In this document: positions 33,179-46,800 of the stretch, piece by piece
Layout of the letters: every line of letters starts with the position of its first letter
How positions within the stretch are numbered: position 1 is the stretch's first letter
Source of the DNA: Lingula anatina
Lineage: Eukaryota > Brachiopoda > Lingulata > Lingulida > Lingulidae
Length of the DNA stretch: 64,000 nucleotides
Reading direction: 5' to 3'
Assembly: GCF_001039355.2 (NCBI RefSeq)
Contig: NW_019776109.1
Span: forward strand, 48,013 to 112,012
Program-made: the position numbers and the translations under genes
Notes under the pieces: generated by a model
The model's database searches: none
The model's input: only the letters and a program-made list of their open reading frames with translations
Told to the model about the DNA's origin: nothing

Positions 33179-35402
33179 TCATCTATCATCTGGTACTCTC
33201 TCCTCAATCCATTTTCTCATTAACTGGACCTCCTCTCTACTCAACTCATGGCAAAGATTGTCAAACTTATGAAATGTAGTCTGTACACCAAGAGCAGAGA
33301 GTTCTTTATTTGTTGTGGCTACCCAATCAAACAATACCAAAGAATCTGCTGTTCCTGCTGCTTGAAATAAGGGTGGAAGAGGACCAAAGTCATGCTTCAG
33401 GCCCTGGAAAGTAGCCAGATTTGGATGATTAATTACAAGGTCAATTCAGGGCTCAGTACCTAATTCATCAAGTGAATATTCACACAATCATAAAAATAAT
33501 TCATGTCTAAACCTTATGATTTTCTGCTACCATTAAAATTATACAGGACCTCAGTTTATCTTGGATTTTTTTCCATATATTCCTGTGTAAATTACTTCAG
33601 TGTCTCTACCTTTTTCAAAAGTATGCAATAAAATGTTTAGTACAGGCTTCCTTCCAAAAAAAAAAAAAAAAGCTTGAAGTTCAGGTTTATTTAACAGAGG
33701 TTCAAGATGCTTTCAGGAGCATGGCTTATTTTCAAGCAAATATTACTTAATTTCTATCTATAAAGTATATATACCATCAAACCTCAAATCAATTAATTTT
33801 TATGTACAGACACAGATGTGTCTGTNCTGCTAAAAATTAAAAATGTATTCATGACCTACCTCGTATACAACTGACTGTTGATTAAGAAAGGAAGACAGAG
33901 CTATTACTCCTGCCACCTGCTTCTGATATCTATATCCAAGATGAAGAGCCATTGCCCCACCCATTGAAAATCCACCTAAAACAAAATTTTGTTGGACAAA
34001 CATTTAGTCCAAACATTTAAAGGACGACAAGAAAGCAGATGTTTTGATGCATTAACTGACACGTTAAAAATAATCTGACAATTAGGCTTAATAAATGCAC
34101 AGCTGTAATTTCTATTAATTCCACAGCCCTTTTGATGTAATTCTTAAATTCTGATGTGTGCACCTAGAATAATCCTCTCCAAGGGTATTCCATTCTCAAC
34201 TTCAGTTTCAATCAGTTTGTTCAATTCAGAACATGATTCCTCTAAAGTTTTTGTGTCCTCTGGTACAAATGGAGAAATTTGTTTTCGGTCAAACCACACA
34301 GTGGATAACTGACCCAACATGGGAGTGTACGGTCTGAAAGAACAAACTTAACAATTCAGAAAGATGAATTTTCACAGAACATGGCGTTTAATAAAATCCA
34401 ATTCAAATGAGCCATAAGTATGATTTGCAATAACTTCAACGGTTACCCAGTTATAATTTGGCATTTCATTTCTTGCTATGACAATTATTTTCGTATGCAA
34501 GGAACAAGTTCACGACTAAGTGCACACTATAGATTCTAATACATCATCACATGCAAGGTGTTTCCCGTCAATGATAATCAAATACTTTGAAAGCTTATTT
34601 GATCTGAAACCAAGAACACACAATTCTCAAATAGAGTCCCAGATGTTTTAAGAGGGTTGCCCATGCATACAGAGGTTTGCTGAATTGGGAGGCCCAATTC
34701 TTAGCTACATGTACCTTACCTTACAGGAGCACTTGGATAAATTATTTTCATGTGTGGAAAAACAAATTCTTTGCCTGTGACTTCTTTTAACCACAGTTTT
34801 ATTCCATCACTAGTATCACCTAAAATAATTGAAGAGTTAAGTCAAATACATACTTGGTATATTGATACAGCTGACATATGTTGAATGACACAGTTTTTTT
34901 TTTTTTTTTTAATAATAGGGCACTTCTTGAAACCTTTTATTTGTTTAAATTGAATGTAACCGTCTGGTTATACCAGTGGTGCATGTATTTTATTACATAA
35001 ATCAAACAATTATATCATTACTACCGTAGTTTATTTAGTTTATTACTACTGTAGTTTATCAAAATGTCCTACTGGGCAGTTTATGAGTATGTTCCCCCCC
35101 TTGCAATCCTTCTTGGCACTTTCCAGTTATTACTTACTACTTATGGTAGTACTACTCAAAATACTTAATAACAAAACCATTAACCTTTTCATTTACAAAT
35201 TAAATGAAAATGATGATGTCGATTGCAGGCGTACTACTAGTACTGTACTGCTACTAGTAACTACCACTGAACCAGTAACTATAAGCTCTATCAAATACAA
35301 ACCCGAGCCATGAAAAAAGAACAAAGTCCCTGTGTGTTTTGGCTTTGTCTGTGATACAACCAGTGGAGCTATTTTTGGTGGCAAAATTCGTGATGCACAC
35401 AT
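33179..35402 (-). CDS. LYPLAL1: Lysophospholipase-like 1 (acyl-protein thioesterase family)
   Basis: Five exons (35303-35402, 34720-34819, 34164-34333, 33860-33975, 33179-33403) join to 236 residues; human LYPLAL1 has 237. It is an alpha/beta hydrolase of the acyl-protein thioesterase group, cytosolic, acting on thioester or short acyl ester substrates; the natural substrate is debated. The oxyanion segment FFHGSGDTSDG follows the N-terminus. The catalytic Ser is in [12 protein letters not shown] (about 127), Asp in AAGTADSL (about 182) and His in NLCHELS (about 214). [10 protein letters not shown] fits LYPLAL1 better than LYPLA1/2. I chose the ATG at 35400-35402 because it gives the human N-terminal length; an in-frame ATG three codons upstream is possible. 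The exon 2 donor is the second of two adjacent GTAAGG sites, the only one keeping frame. The gene is head to head with seipin. Confidence 0.93.
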
Positions 35403-35683
35403 TATCCACATGCAGGTTTCAGGTATTTGCTGGTTCAGTTGTTTGAATAGTACAATTTGTGACCGCCAGATGTCTGTCCTTTTCAAGACGTGGTAAACGA
35501 CACAGCCTCTCGATTTACGATATTGAAATAGTTTTCATTTAGAACGATTTTAATTATTTGTGATCGTTTCTAATAAGATGTACACATTAGACAGGGCGTC
35601 ACTTCTTACTTCGAATCTGGCTTATCTTTACAATAACACCAAAGGTCAAGGCTACACGGGAAAAATCCGGACGAGCAGGAAAG
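35403..35683. promoter_or_regulatory. Bidirectional promoter region, LYPLAL1 / BSCL2
   Basis: Only 281 bases separate the two start codons. The region has more CG dinucleotides than its surroundings and no TATA box, as expected of a housekeeping bidirectional promoter. Confidence 0.6.
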
Positions 35684-38229
35684 ATGTTGCGACGACCAGT
35701 AGATGCCCTTAAGAAGCAGCTACAGAAGAGGACTAAAAGAGCTTATGATGCAACAAAGGATATTTTTTCTAGACTATTGGGAGCAGGGATTGTTTTAATA
35801 TTTGTATTGTGGACAGCGGTGTTTCTTTACGGAAGTTTTTATTATGCATATATGCCCCAGGTGTCACACTCAAGATCTGTACATTTTCAAATCAAGTAAG
35901 AAACTAGAACAGTTTATAATAATTTACAGCGTCGTAAGATTTTTCCCTCAAAATACACTTAATATGCTTTGTAATTGCAGACAGTCAAGGGCATGTTTGT
36001 GAATCTCATGCTTTTATTTAGATTTTAAGTTTATTTTTTATCTATTTATTCTCTCTGTCTAACATTAGTGCACAAGTATATTCATAATTCAGGGTAAATT
36101 ATCAGTGACAGGGCTTTTGATTTAGATCTCTTTTTTATTATGATTATAGTAGGTTAATATTTAAGATAAAAATACCAGAGACTATAAAGTGATTTACTTA
36201 TTAAACTACTTGTAAATTTATGCTTTCAATTTTGTGTTTCACCTCAGCACGTCCTGTGAAGCCAACCAGAAGACTTGTTCATATCCATTTGCAAATATTT
36301 CCCTTGTTAAAGATGGTAGAGATCAGGTATGTTAAAATAAGTTTGAACAATTTTGTGACATTGACATAACATGTGACATTGTTCTGTCCATTTTTCTGAG
36401 AGATTGTCTATGGTGCTGAGAAATTCTGTTCGAGGGAATAGCTTATTCAGCCAGTGTATAAAGTCATCGTGGTTGACATTTTAAAGGGTGACCATTTATA
36501 GATACAAATACAACTGTTTCCTTGGATAGAATTTCTCACCACCTTCCTTAGAAGGAATTTGTATGGCATTAGCCTTCAAGCATACACAGTAAAAATAAAG
36601 ACAGTAAGAGTTGGTATGTAAAGCAGAAACAGGCTACTAGTACTTTGGAATGAGATTAGCATTGCATTTTAACAGTCTAGTTGATACCATGTACAGTTGG
36701 TATTTTCTTTAAATGTCATTTGTTAAATGCCCCATGTATTTGAAACATAATTATTTGAAGAACCTTGGGAGTACTCAGTAATTAACATACTAGGGGTTCT
36801 CCTGGCCTATGCACAGTGCATCATTTTTGTTATATTATATGATCAGGTTTTTTAAAGTGATTCTTTTAACTTTTCAACAACTTAGTTTTGGTGAGAGAGT
36901 TGCTGATTAACTCGTTTTTGTCCTTAGCTTCTTCTTAAGGGACAGCCGTATAAAGTGCTACTAGAATTAGAAATGCCTGAAACACCTGTAAATGAAAAAC
37001 TTGGTAAGTGTTCTCCATTACATGTACATACCAGTATATACTCTTTTATTGTATACAAAATGGTTCCTTTGTGAATGTAATATTTTTTGACATTCCTTAT
37101 ATGCAAACATTTTTTCCAAAACAAATGATGTTTTTTGGAACAAAGTGTCCACTTAATGGCTTTCACTAAATTTTGAAAGTTTTCTTGTAATATTTTCAGG
37201 CATGTTTATGGTTGAGATTCAGTTTTATTCCAAAGGTGGGGTTATTACAAAGACATCATCAAGAGCAGTAAGTGTAAGTAACTATGATAGTTTCCAAAGA
37301 CAACTGCTAAGATCAGAATTATTTACACTCAAATATTTTTGTTTCTATCAAGTCGACTTCTTCAGGAATTGAGGTTACAGGTTTTAAAGAAGCTTCTTTC
37401 AGAGTGCTGTCAGCCCCCCCGCCCCCTCAGTTTCTGAAAAATATATCACACCAATATTCCCCTCCTGAAATTAGAATTTTGACAAGCTGAATCATAGTTC
37501 TAAACCATACCAAAGCTTTGAAAGGGCACTGTTTGCCTTCCAAAACGTCAAAAATTTTTCGGGGGCCCTTGAGCAGGCCCCGAACCCCATGCCAAGGGGG
37601 CGATGGTTGGCTTCGTATCTGAGGCTGTTCCAGATTCCCATTTCAAATAATCCTGGATCCACCCCTGGATCAGGGAAAGTGGCTGCGTCAGGCCTCTGAC
37701 GCAGTCTTTCTCTTTTCATCCCTGAAGAAGACTAAAAGGAGTGCAAGTAACTGATTAAGCTGTTGCTTTGATGAAATTATTGTAGTTAGTGAGTTGGTAA
37801 AGTTCTTTATCACAGTAAGTTTTTTACTTCATCATATGAATAATTCAACACTTGGCAATACGCTATGTGTTTTGCCTCTAAATATTGCTTTTGTCATTTC
37901 AGTTAAGAAATTGACACATTCAAGAAGCATAGAATTGAGACATTCCATCTGTTTTTCTGTAATAAGGCATTGGTTATTTCTGCATTGAATAGATATGTAT
38001 GACATTATTGTATTATCAGAGTATGCTGCGGTACAAGTCCCCATTACTGCAAACTATAACAACCTGGTTCTTCTCTCCTTGGCTCTTGTTTGGGTTCCTG
38101 GAGCAAAAACAGACAGTGCTTGTGGAACTTTTCAGTCAGTACTATGAGGATGCTGTAAGTATAACTACTGAGATACATAATATTTATTGTGAAGTTTTTT
38201 TTTTTTTTTTTTTGTATTTNTTTTTTTTT

Positions 38230-38293
<64 letters not shown>

Positions 38294-40088
38294 TATTTAC
38301 CCTGTAAACTGTGATTAAACACTGACACCAGAATATTATGTTCATCAAAGCAAGCCTTTACTTAATGAAGTTCTTTTGTTTTGTTTTGTTTTATTCCGTC
38401 ATTTATATCAATGTTAGCTGCAAAGTTATTTTTTCATTAGGGCATGGCACAATATCAGTTTGTGGCTCATAATTAAAACAACATACAGCTGTTTTTTTTT
38501 TTTCTGTGGAGTGCACCACTTTGACATTTAATGTGTTCTTTATATTTTCTAAACTGTATGTGTTTTAAGACCTTACCAGTAAAACCAAATGAGTTTTTTT
38601 ATAAATTTGCCTTGTGCTGGTGAATTTTATTATACCATACATAAATTAGAATGAATTTTACAAATAAATTCTGTTTAAAATTCAGGAAAGATTCTATTGA
38701 TCCTGTCATGAATTTCAGTATCTCCCTTCACTTGGTGCTCTGATAAGCCTGAAGCTTCCAGGGGTGGATAATGCAATTAATGTCTACTCTGCTGAGTTGA
38801 TAATGCAAGCTCATTTCACTGGCTTGAGGTAAGGGCCACAAAGCATACTTAGGCTGTAATGTACACCAACGTTATCCTTCAGAAGCTGGTATTTTTTGTA
38901 CATTGGTGTACATTACAGCCTTGGGAAATAGTGCTTGTTTTGTTTAAATTTTAGATTGATGCATGAAGCTATTTAAACAGAATATTTATTGTGAAGTTTT
39001 TTATTATGTTTTCTAAGTATCATTTTGTCTCTGTGTATTCAGTGTGTTTTAAGAAATACGGCATTGTTATTATATCCAATAACATTCAGTATCAGTTTTA
39101 TACATTATAGTGGTAATAGTAATTTTACTTTCTTCTAGGTATATTTTGTTCTACTGGCCAATCACGTCTTCCATGCTTGGGATTGGTACCATCTTCTTCT
39201 TCCTTGCTTTGGTTGCACTTTTCTCTTGGCATCGTTTCCTGTGGACCCCATCATCAGACAAAAACGATGGGCTACAGCCAGTGAGATTTGAAAGAAAATT
39301 AGAGGCTGAAACTGCCTCAGAAGGTGATGAATCAAATCAGACCACTTTAAATGAGTCTTTCAATTGCTTTAACACAGTTGTGTTTGAACACAATATCTTG
39401 TAATTGTATTTCCATGCTTGCCAAGCCATCACATGTTTGATTAGTGATGGGCCTGCAGTGGATGTAACATGATGCCAAGGATATCCCACCCTCCCTCACA
39501 TTGTCTAAAATAAATGTCTTACCCTACCCACATATTTTATTTTCGACCCCTTTAGAATCATTAAGTTATTGGTGTTTTGAGACTTTCTAGTTACGTACGA
39601 AAATTAATGCATTGTAATTAATGGTGCTTTAGTTTGTAGATTTAAGTAAATGGACAGTGCATTATATATTTTGTTATGAATTTATTGCATTGTTTTTAAC
39701 AATATGGGACATGTGAGTACTATAACATTTTATTCTGCTTTGTGTAGTTTCCATTTTATGTGCATGTTATTTGACTTAATTTGAGAAACCTCGTGTTATA
39801 CATGAGTCAATTTTCCATTTTGTCTGTGAGTTTTAATGCTTTTTATGATAGTGAAAGATTTTATAACCCATTCTACGTATTTCAGTAGGCAGACAGAGGA
39901 ATGTAGTAGATCAACCAGAAACTGTTGGAGGTAGAAGCAGACTGGAGGATCTTGAAGATATGAATGATAGTGACCCTGAGCTGTTGGATGTTCAGGATGC
40001 AGAATTCACACGAGATGACAATGAAGTTGAACAAGACATTCCTGGAGCCAGTGCTTCTGTGTCCACGGTGCGAAAACGAACTGTTTAA
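35684..40088 (+). CDS. BSCL2: Seipin, lipid-droplet biogenesis protein
   Basis: Eight exons (35684-35895, 36248-36326, 36928-37003, 37200-37267, 38020-38154, 38719-38828, 39139-39323, 39886-40088) join to 355 residues. Seipin forms oligomeric rings in the ER membrane at lipid-droplet contacts and organises triglyceride release. The short basic N-terminus is followed by membrane segment 1 (about 31-55), a lumenal domain, membrane segment 2 ([17 protein letters not shown]) and an acidic cytosolic tail. Lumenal hallmarks match the vertebrate protein: ANISLVKDG with a conserved N-glycosylation site, [40 protein letters not shown] and AHFTGLRY. The last exon can start at 39886 or 39889, both in frame. 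Ending exon 4 at GCA, not after the next AGT, gives the same length as human. Confidence 0.94.
38198..38292. repeat. Long poly-T tract with an N
   Basis: About 90 bases almost entirely T, interrupted by GTATTTN and a few G, in BSCL2 intron 5. The length is unreliable, and N at 38220 marks an unresolved base or join. Confidence 0.95.
38851..38921. repeat. Short inverted repeat in BSCL2 intron 6
   Basis: AGGCTGTAATGTACACCAAC and ATTGGTGTACATTACAGCCT form a 20-base stem with one mismatch around a loop of about 31 bases. It could be a MITE remnant. Confidence 0.8.
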
Positions 40089-40116
40089 GACAGTCAGCAC
40101 AAATGTTATACTTCTT

Positions 40117-40122
40117 AATAAA
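40117..40122 (+). terminator. Candidate BSCL2 polyadenylation signal
   Basis: AATAAA only 28 bases after the seipin stop, giving a very short 3' UTR if used. Another AATAAA near 40705 is an alternative, and T-rich sequence follows the first (40231-40267). Confidence 0.35.
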
Positions 40123-40721
40123 AAAACATTTAAGAAGTCAACACAAATCCTTGCCTGTCAAGCCTGTGAATACTTCTCAGCATTTCAGAGCTTTATGATG
40201 AATCAGTGGATATAACTGTGATATTAAGTTTTTTTTTTCTTTTTTTTTTTTTTTCTTTTTTTTTTTTGTTAACAAATAGTAGCCTAAAATGTCTTTGTTG
40301 GTATGATTTTACATGTGTAAAATCAAGTGCTTTTGTATAAATTTTTTTGTATGTATATTTTTCTTTGAAATTTTTGAGATATCTAGATTTATGCTTGTTT
40401 TAACAAGGTTAAAGAATACTTACTGACCAATTATATCACAAAAAGTGCAAATCATGAAAACAAGATGGAAAATTCGGCCCCAATTTTTGCTGAAAAGGGG
40501 CAGAAAAAAGTGACATGATGCCCACAAAACTGCTTCAAATTGCACTGTATTGTTCTTATAATTATTTTGCAGCGTGGGAGGGGTCCAGCTATGTCAAAAA
40601 ATTGATAACTATCTTCTTTATGTCACGCATTTAACACTGTGCCATATACATGTTAAACAGCTACTTCTGTTGCATAGCATTCTGTTCATTTTAGTCAATG
40701 ACAATAAAAGTGTTCATGCAA

Positions 40722-40979
40722 AGTGATTCCAACTCTTAAGTGTTGATATTTCCCGACCATATAATTCCAAAATCGTAAAAGATTACTGTTGGGGCACAAA
40801 AATGAAATAACGACCCGGAAACCCTGTTTTCTTTGAAGAAATAAATGAATAGTGATTCCAACTCTTAAGTGTTGATATTTCCCGACCATATGATTCCAAA
40901 ATCTTAAAAGATTACTGTTGGGGCACAAAAATGAAATAACGACCCGGAAACCCTGTTTTCTTTGAAGAAATAAATGAAT
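40722..40979. repeat. 129-base tandem repeat, two copies
   Basis: Units 40722-40850 and 40851-40979 are almost identical (two or so substitutions). The unit length is a multiple of three, which keeps a minus-strand open frame through both copies. I see no other sign of coding. Confidence 0.92.
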
Positions 40980-43875
40980 TAGTTGATGATGATAGATATT
41001 AATGAAAGTAATCGAAATGCAATCAAAATCCGCTTCATGCCAATTATTCGCTCCCAATAACTGATAATTTTTTAAAATCAAAACGAAGAACCTATATAGA
41101 AAATATCTTACTACTGTATCGGAGGTCCGTTATGATTAGGCAAAATCGAATTACGAACTCGAAAAGAATATACATACTACATCAATTCGAACTTAATGGC
41201 ATAAGTGGGACTCTTTCTGTGTCAGTTTTGCTATACCAAACAGTACAGAAGGCTGCATTGAATACATTAATTTTGAATTTCGGCCAGCCTGTTACAATTT
41301 TCCGTACAACATTGTACCTATTAGCGATAAACGGCAGAACATGCCATTTTCAAGACGTAGATTTTTAACGAAATAGATATGGATTTTGAAAGAAAGCACA
41401 TTAAATTTTAGACCATTTGCGTGAACAAAGAAAATTTTACACTAAGAAATCGTGCTGAGCTAGGATTCAACCTTTACAGGATAATCACTGTATTAGCTGA
41501 TTTTTATAAATGAGTGCATCCCATGGAAATAATCATCTTTACATTGCATTTCAATGGGAAAATCTCAGGAGCCCCTTTTCTTTGCTTAACAAACGTAGAC
41601 TTACATAGAGGCGTTTTTTTTCTTTGAAAAATTGCTGTAATGTAATATGAACTACATGATACAAGCACTACATAAATAACAACTACTTAAAACTGTATCT
41701 GACTTCAATCTATACGGGGAAGTGATGCTTGTATATTCTATAGACTGGTTCTTCTTGCTTTGTGAAGATAGTTACGTAATGCATGATACTACTCAATCTT
41801 CCACATAAAATATGTCAAGTCCTTAAAAGTATAAGATCAGAATAATGAAAAGAATGTGAAAGATGTAGGACCTACGTACTCTGCACACACACACCCTAAA
41901 AAAAAGATAAATAAACCAAAAAAGACTAAAACCACATTTTTGCATATGTATTTTGTTATATGAATCATAAAAAAGGAATTCACAATTTCCGTTCTGAATA
42001 GATGAAATGAATTCAACTTTTACATATTCCACTTCAAAATCAAGAAGATCACGAGATTACGCGTTGATATAGCCAAGGAAATATTATATTGTCTTTGTAA
42101 GTTTTTTTATTTAAAGTCACAATATACAATAAAAAAGGAGTCGGGTTTACATTTTTAAATTCTTAAAAGATGGGTTAATTACTACTTGGTGGAGTCGTTG
42201 ATGAGACTCTTCCCTGTGGACCGTCTGATCAGGTTAAACTCACCATGCCCCCTCCCATCATCTACAGTCTTTTCCAGTGGCCTCTACCTCGGTCAGTGGC
42301 CGGGAGAACAGAAGCATTATACCTTTAGTGAGCTTTGTGTAATAAGATGAGAATGTTAGATCCATCTTCAGTAGAAAAATGGTTTAAAAACAAAATTTTA
42401 ATTCACGTTTTGTACAAAGCACGCCTTAAGCACGGCATAAGAAAGGAAGTTTATTCGAAACTCATCAAGATAACTCCGTGTATATAACGACATTGTCTAA
42501 AAACCACCAAACTGACCTTAAGAAACCATGACAGCGTATCCTAAGAGTTCCGAGTTCAGTCCACGACCTCATCCTTGTGCAGTTGTTCAATGTAGGATTC
42601 AACTTATGCTGGATCTTAGGTTCGGTTCTATTTTAATAAAAGACATTGTCAATAATTCTTTGGAAAAAATATAACTTACTATCTCTTTCTTGAGTTTGAC
42701 CTAGATGGCATCAACGGCTACAACCATCGATGGGAAAGATAATGACATATTGTATGGTACCTATTTTACATGTAGGCCTACAACAATATGCCACACGCAA
42801 ACTTAAAAGTACAAATATTGCTTATGGTACTGAACTTTATTTTTTAATTTCAAGTTTGGACAAAAAAAATGTCCCTTCGTCCTCACAAACATACAATAAT
42901 ACAAAAGCAAGAGACATCAATGCATTGGTAGGTGTACACGTTCATATGTGCTTTGTGCAGACAATTGGCCAATAATACTTTTCTTATCAAAATACAAAAT
43001 GAATTGGGAAGTTGACCCAGTGTAATGTGGTGACAAACTCCAGGCTATGCACTTTTGGGTAAATGATTTATTGTGTCCTTATAGTCGTATCATTTTTCTA
43101 GTTCTTGGTGCTGTCATCAGAAAACAGGGTTTGATATAAGTTTCTGCCATACATTCCGCATTCCATATAATATATCTATGCACTGATAATATCTATAAAC
43201 CGATACGGGTAAACTTTATCGAGAAGAAGACGGGTCGACTCTTATATTAACTAACAGTCGACGTGGCCCATACCTACAGTGCTCATTTATATTCATTTAT
43301 GCTCATTTATATTAGTTATATACATGTACTTGATCTACTGGTAGTATGTATCAGCAAATGGATTACTCATTTATATTAGTTATATACATGTACTTGATCT
43401 ACTGGTAGTATGTATCAGCAAATGGATTACTCTGAAATGCGATGCAAAGCATGATCCATATTTTGTAAAGTTGTAGCAAGTCATTGCAATTTGTTTTTTA
43501 TTTATTTTTTATTTTAGTTTTTTTTTTTTTGTCCTTGAAATTCGGTTTCCACTCAACAGTGGGACACGTGCATCTGCTCTAAAAATTAAAACGAAACCCT
43601 CAGCCAGTTGACGAACGTCTATTATTTGTGCATTATACAGCGTGTCACCGTATAGATCGACTTAGCCATGGCGTGAATAAAGCCATTATGCATGTTCGTC
43701 GTATGTATGACCCCTCCACACACACACAGGTCAAACCAATTTGGCCCTTCGTGCTACCTGCAGAGGCGAGAGACGGGCGCAGTGTCACCTGAGACTGTTA
43801 ATCATTCAGCGTCTAACGTGCCCTAAAGACAGTCGTGTAAGGAGCCGGCTTCCCCGGCAGCATAGGGTAACGAAG
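40980..43875. other. Intergenic region without supported genes
   Basis: Between the BSCL2 3' region and the BRICHOS gene. I find no exon with splice context and a recognisable product. It contains the direct repeat at 43302-43429. A less AT-rich patch at 42190-42310 resembles nothing I can name. Confidence 0.5.
43302..43429. repeat. 64-base direct repeat, two copies
   Basis: The unit beginning CTCATTTATATTAGTTATAT occurs twice head to tail without a visible mismatch. A shorter CTCATTTATATT precedes it. Confidence 0.92.
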
Positions 43876-46800
43876 ATGTGGAATCACCAGAAAATGGATG
43901 AAGAGACTTTGGGGGAGGAAAATAATGAGCGATCGATGGATTTGCATGTTCAAACTGTGACTGAGAAATGTAAAATGTCAATGATTGCCATGCCGAAATT
44001 CCGCTTCTATCAAGAGGTAAGTTATATATTTGACGGTTAAGACAATACTTATGTCAATATACACTACAAATAAATGTTATGAATACATTGATTAACGGCC
44101 ACATCCTAATTTTTACAAAAATTCATGATCATTAATTTTACCTTTACACGTATGTTAAAAACTTTTTCTCGTTGAAAGGATGAAGGAACTTTGGTACATA
44201 TAGGGCCTACTAATGAACTACGACCCATAGGCATTTATGCAAAATATATACATGCGCAAGGATCTAATATATACCGAACAGTTAAAATTCATACAATGGC
44301 TGATAGAACATAAAAACATTTATTAATCTAATTAATTAGTTTTATTTCTATTTGTAATTTGTATCTAAATACTGTAATTAAAGTTGATAGAATGTATGTT
44401 TCTGACACATTGTAAGGTTTTAATGTTTTTAATCGTCTGCTTAGCTCCGGTGTGACAGGAATGGTAGTCCTAGCTCGGGTTGGAAGTCCAGGGTCCCATA
44501 TAATTAGTACAAGTAAGGGTCAGCTTGACATGTTGAGTAATTAGGGTTAGTATATGGGACGAATGCCACCTGTACAAAGTAATGGGAAACGGACTACCAT
44601 TCCCGTCTCACTGTCCGCGAATCAAGGGTACCAGTTACTGAATGATCATTAATATAGCTTCTTATCAGATGACCTGTATTCACCAATGTGACAAAACGAC
44701 AATGTATATTGATGTCCTGCAAATTTCCTTCCATCCTTTCCTTCTCTTCCATTCTCTTTCTCTCTCTCTCTCCATGGTGTCTCCTTGTTTATGATTTGTC
44801 TTGCTTAATATTCACAGGAAGTACAGCCAAAAGGTGCATCTACAGGTAAATGTGTCGTTTTCCTCATTCTCATCGTCGTCCTCATCCTGGCGGGCCTATG
44901 CAGTGTAATTGCTGGCATTATCATATCGGAAAAACAAACCACTGGAAATGTTTGGAAAGTGAGTGATCAAAATATGAGGAAGAAAAAGCTATTACATAAA
45001 TATTTACTATTTGCAGCGTTCTTTTCCTGTTATTGTGTATTAATGGGAACTATTCCTTACACATACTAGGTAAATGATGTATCAAGTGACATTAACTAGG
45101 TGTTTGCGTTTATCGCTCGAACAGAGCCGGTTTTTAAAGGGCAAAAAACAAATTTACAATAAGGACAGCAAAGCCGACATTATACACGATAAAATAAACA
45201 CCAGGTATTCTTTAAAAAAATGCTAGGAACAATTCACAACAATACTGCATTATTCACCCGTCACTAGGGAGTCATTTTATAATGTGTCATCCGCCTACTG
45301 CATTATACACAACAGCACCTGTATAGATGTTTATGCCTTTGGAGAAACTTTTTTTCTTACTCACACACAGGTGCACACCTTACATTTAAACACGACGGAA
45401 ACAGGAAGAGTAGAAGAACAAATACATCTCGACACTACTGACGAAATTGTCAAATACACCATCTCAGAGGGTCAGTTTACAGCCATATATGATTACTCAC
45501 GGGTAAGTTACTTCTCCACGGCGACGAATGTGTTTACTTTATTTCATTGCTTTTAGAATTATTTTTCACTCAAATGGTTCCCTCGACACACGACGCCCTG
45601 ACGTTAAATTGTGTAGTAAAATATGCTCGGCATCCCTGAAGTGTGAAATTATAGAATTAGCCCAAAAAACAGGGTAGTGTCCACGGGAACATAAATCAAT
45701 TGTCATTTTCATCATGATAACTGTAAGGCAAAGCACGAAAGATAAAAGTTGTACATAGAAAACTGATAAAGGGTTATGAATTTTTGAAAGGAGAATATTA
45801 TTACATTTATATGTATATATCTATTTTTCTCAGGGTTTGATAGTAATCAAAACCGAGCCTTTGGCAAGAATGCATGATAAGTTAGGCCGCTGCTTTCTCG
45901 CTACGGAAGATCCCACCCTAGACAGCTCGGAACCTTTTAGTAGTGAGGCGCTTGATGCATTCCTTCAAAAGACCAAGGTATGTTGTTTTGTAACTGGGGA
46001 TTGTTTGAAGCCCTTGCTTTGTGTAAGGTTTCAGCGTAGCGTGTGTGAAGAGTTATATAACACTGGAAATGCGAAGCACTAGGCTCACAGACGCCACGAA
46101 GAGTTATGTAACACTGTAAATGTGAAGCACTAGGCTCACTGACGCCATTGCAGTGGCGGATCCATATGGACATTATGATAATCTATATTTATTTGTTTGT
46201 GCTATGTTATAGTTACCTGTGCTGTCATTGATTTTGCCTTGTATGTGAAGGTGTTAATCAATAAAGAATCTGTCCAGGATTATTATAACTTGGCGTGGGG
46301 TTTTGGGCCGCTGAAGGGCGACGAAAAATTTTGGTATTTTATGCCCCTATTTCACACAGACCACGAATCCCACGAATCGCCAGGAATTGAAAAATTTCAG
46401 GATTCGTGGTTGAATCGTAATCAGTTTGTGAAGTTCTTAACAGATTCGTATATAATCGTAGTCAGTTCTTGCAATTCTTGATCAATCGGGAATTCGTGGC
46501 AAAAAATTTGAGCTGTTCAAAATTTTGGCCACGAACTCCCGATTCCAAAAAATCGTAGTGAATTTTTGACAATATTCGTGTGATTCCAGCCGAATCCCAC
46601 GAATATTCGTAACACTATCGCACCTGTATCGTAACTGAATCGTAGAGCGTGTCGAATTAGGCCAGAAAATGTGCAAAATCTCACGAATCCTCACGAAATT
46701 TGATAATTTCTGGCGATTCGTGGGATTCGTGGTCTGTGTGAAATAGGGGCATAGGAGGGCGAACGGTGCCATTTAATTGGTACGGTTTAGAACTATGATT

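Noticed and set aside
38044-38328. Open frame rich in Lys/Phe
   Set aside because: It is produced by the poly-T tract with an N inside BSCL2 intron 5.
40695-41081. 128-residue minus-strand frame with a repeated 43-residue segment
   Set aside because: It follows from a 129-base tandem repeat; no start context, introns or similarity support a gene.
46197-46772. Open frames on both strands in BRICHOS-gene intron 4
   Set aside because: They coincide with the 46340-46753 MITE and reflect its inverted repeats.
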